Positions 62,461 through 64,000 of a stretch of 64,000 bases of DNA are shown in pieces. Location: the NCBI RefSeq assembly GCF_000225445.1, contig NC_017256.1, positions 372,001 through 436,000 of the forward strand, in the 5' to 3' direction. The notes under the pieces are model-generated. The model was not told the origin of the DNA. It worked only from the letters and a program-made list of their open reading frames with translations, and searched no databases. A program made the position numbers and the translations under genes. Every line of letters begins with the position of its first letter. Position 1 is the first letter of the stretch. Source of the stretch: Buchnera aphidicola str. Ak (Acyrthosiphon kondoi). Lineage in GTDB: Bacteria; Pseudomonadota; Gammaproteobacteria; Enterobacterales; Enterobacteriaceae.

Positions 62461-62984
62461 ATATTAGTATTAACATACCAGTTAAACCATTATTGATAGG
62501 GAAAGTTGGAAAATCTTATGGAATATTAGGTTGGATAAATATTTTTTCTTTTACAGAAGAACAAGAAAAAATATTTAATTATCTTCCGTGGTTTTTTTTA
62601 AAAGAAAAAAAATGGACAAAAATTCAAATTAACAATTGGAAAAATCATAAAAACAATTTTGTTGTTCAAATAAAAAATATTTCCGATCGTTCAATTGTTA
62701 GAAAGTTCACAAATTCAGATATCATAATTAGTAAATACACATTACCCGTATTACAAAAAAATGATTACTATTGGAATGATATTATTGACTGTAAAGTATT
62801 CAATCTAGATCAGATTTATTTAGGAACAGTAATTAATTTAATGAGGATAAAAAATAACGATATTCTTATTTTAAAAAATGAGTCAAAAAAATTTAAAAAA
62901 AATATATTAATCCCATTTATTGAAAATCACATAATAAAAAATGTAAATATTAAAAATAAATTTATATTAGTTCAATGGAAATAA
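62457..62984 (+). CDS. rimM: 16S rRNA maturation factor RimM (non-standard start codon)
   Basis: RimM binds S19 and helps mature the 30S head. The product has an N-terminal domain with [20 protein letters not shown] and a PRC-barrel domain with [15 protein letters not shown]. Similarity to E. coli begins upstream of the first usable initiator: [17 protein letters not shown] aligns with APVDPIVLGKMGSSYG, but the only standard starter in frame is a TTG at 62493, inside this strand. In frame at 62457 is ATA, 7 bases after a GAGG (62446-62449), then ATT at 62463. The start given here (ATA) is therefore tentative; it gives 175 residues (E. coli 182) and overlaps rpsP by four bases. Confidence 0.85.
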   Translation: MNISINIPVKPLLIGKVGKSYGILGWINIFSFTEEQEKIFNYLPWFFLKEKKWTKIQINNWKNHKNNFVVQIKNISDRSIVRKFTNSDIIISKYTLPVLQKNDYYWNDIIDCKVFNLDQIYLGTVINLMRIKNNDILILKNESKKFKKNILIPFIENHIIKNVNIKNKFILVQWK

Positions 62985-62998
62985 ACTGTATATTCTAA

Positions 62999-63709
62999 AT
63001 GAAAAAAAAAAATAATGATACTACAATATGGTTTAATATTATTACTATTTTTCCAGAAATGTTTCGTACAATTACTGATTATGGCATTATTGGACAAGCA
63101 GTTAAAAAAAAAATTATTAATATTAATTTTTTTAATCCAAGAAATTTTAGTAAAAATAAATACAAATCCATAGATGATCGTCCTTATGGAGGAGGACCAG
63201 GCATGTTGATGAGTGCCGAACCATTGTATCTAGCAATTCAACAAGCTAAGTCTATATCAAAAAATGCAATTGTTATTTATTTATCTCCTCAAGGGAAAGT
63301 ATTTCAACAAAATAATATCAAACAATTAATTACAAGAAAAAAAATTATTTTTATATGTGGTCGATATGAAGGAATAGACCAACGGATTATTGATAATCAA
63401 GTAGATGAGGAATGGTCTATTGGGAGTTATATACTTACTGGAGGAGAATTAGCTGCCATGGTTATGATTGACTCTATCTCTCGATTAGTTCCGGGTGTTA
63501 TTAAAACCAAAAAATCAATAGAAGAAGATTCTTTTTCTAATAATTTACTTGATTATCCTAGTTATACGCGACCTCAAATTATAAGAAAAATGTTAGTTCC
63601 TAAAGTGTTATTATCTGGAAACCATAATCAAATTCGTCTTTGGCGTTTAAAGCAATCACTTGGAAATACATGGATTAAACGTCCTGATCTTTTAAAAAAA
63701 AAACACTAA
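62999..63709 (+). CDS. trmD: tRNA (guanine-37-N1) methyltransferase TrmD, C-terminal tail frameshifted
   Basis: TrmD makes m1G37, which prevents frameshifting by the ribosome. The 236-residue frame has TIFPEMFRTITDYGIIGQAV, the knot-forming RPYGGGPGMLM, FICGRYEGIDQRI and SIGSYILTGGELAAM, and the SGNHNQIRLWRLKQSLGNTW motif. It stops at 63709 after RPDLLKKKH. The E. coli tail LALTEEQARLLAEFK is matched in another frame by LTKEEKILLDEFKKTNQKK (63706-63765). The switch falls in ten A at 63694-63703; one more A would join them. A run of eleven A also follows the ATG directly (63002-63012) and is in frame. Confidence 0.94.
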   Translation: MKKKNNDTTIWFNIITIFPEMFRTITDYGIIGQAVKKKIININFFNPRNFSKNKYKSIDDRPYGGGPGMLMSAEPLYLAIQQAKSISKNAIVIYLSPQGKVFQQNNIKQLITRKKIIFICGRYEGIDQRIIDNQVDEEWSIGSYILTGGELAAMVMIDSISRLVPGVIKTKKSIEEDSFSNNLLDYPSYTRPQIIRKMLVPKVLLSGNHNQIRLWRLKQSLGNTWIKRPDLLKKKH

Positions 63710-63804
63710 CAAAGGAAGAAAAAATTCTGCTAGATGAATTCAAAAAAACAAATCAAAAAAAATAATTATTAATTTCTTTAAGTGTCTGAATTAAAGAGGA
63801 AATC

Positions 63805-64000
63805 ATGCTCAATATAATTCAAAAAATAGAAAAAAAACAAATCAAAAAAAATATACCTGTTTTTAGACCTGGAGATACTGTAGAAGTTAAAGTATGGGTT
63901 ATTGAAGGATCTAAAAAACGTCTACAATCTTTTGAAGGAATTGTGATAGCAATAAAAAATCGTGGTTTAAATTCATCTTTTACCGTCCGTAAAATTTCTA
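63805..64000 (+). CDS. rplS: 50S ribosomal protein L19 (partial, runs off the window)
   Basis: The first 65 codons are present: [20 protein letters not shown], then [19 protein letters not shown] and [15 protein letters not shown], the L19 signature, ending at KIS at the window edge. AGAGGA lies 8 bases before the ATG. L19 sits at the 30S-50S interface. The order trmD-rplS is as in E. coli. Confidence 0.95.
   Translation, partial: MLNIIQKIEKKQIKKNIPVFRPGDTVEVKVWVIEGSKKRLQSFEGIVIAIKNRGLNSSFTVRKIS

Noticed and set aside
63002-63012. A11 run just after the trmD start as a frameshift
   Set aside because: Reading from ATG 62999 leads directly into the conserved TIFPEMFR motif, so the present length is in frame.

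Overview
The window is a stretch of the chromosome of a strongly AT-rich, reduced gammaproteobacterial endosymbiont, almost certainly Buchnera aphidicola from an aphid. Every recognisable protein is closest to its Enterobacteriaceae version, gene order follows E. coli blocks with many genes deleted, spacers are A+T-rich, and there are no mobile elements, phage genes or CRISPR arrays. The strain cannot be named from sequence alone.

Layout. 1-8140 (+): flagellar rod, hook and ring operon flgC-D-E-F-G-H-I-J-K, ending without flgL. 8260-10965 (-): rne. 11218-19190 (+): rluC, rpmF, a shortened fatty-acid cluster fabD-fabG-acpP (plsX, fabH, fabF gone), tmk, holB, tatD family, ptsG, hinT, then a decayed lpoB. 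20076-24065 (-): ompF-like porin, asnS, pncB. 24322-29404 (+): pyrD, rlmL, uup. 29467-34944 (-): trhO, valS, pepA. 35204-38175 (+): argI, pyrB, pyrI, ridA. 38261-54354 (-): deaD, pnp, rpsO, truB, rbfA, infB, nusA, tRNA-Leu(GAG), secG, glmM, ftsH, rlmE, greA. 54884-58203 (+): ibaG, murA, rplU, rpmA, obgE. 58271-59113 (-): rpsI, rplM. 59368-64000 (+): pheA, ffh, rpsP, rimM, trmD and the start of rplS.

The genes cover translation and ribosome maturation, RNA turnover (RNase E, PNPase and DeaD together), protein export and quality control, nucleotide synthesis (argI, pyrB, pyrI, pyrD, tmk), peptidoglycan precursors (murA, glmM), glucose uptake (porin, PtsG) and one step central to the symbiosis, phenylalanine synthesis (pheA).

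I see no undescribed system. The signals most worth checking are: four genes (fabD, pyrD, murA, trmD) each frameshifted at or beside a long homopolymer, all in the same direction, which means either polymerase slippage or systematic undercalling; a recognisable lpoB pseudogene; an RNase E whose degenerate tail keeps short patches resembling the membrane-, enolase- and PNPase-binding sites; a PheA whose Phe-binding motif is altered; an Ffh M domain depleted of methionine; a rimM with no normal start codon; and a tRNA-Leu without an encoded CCA.
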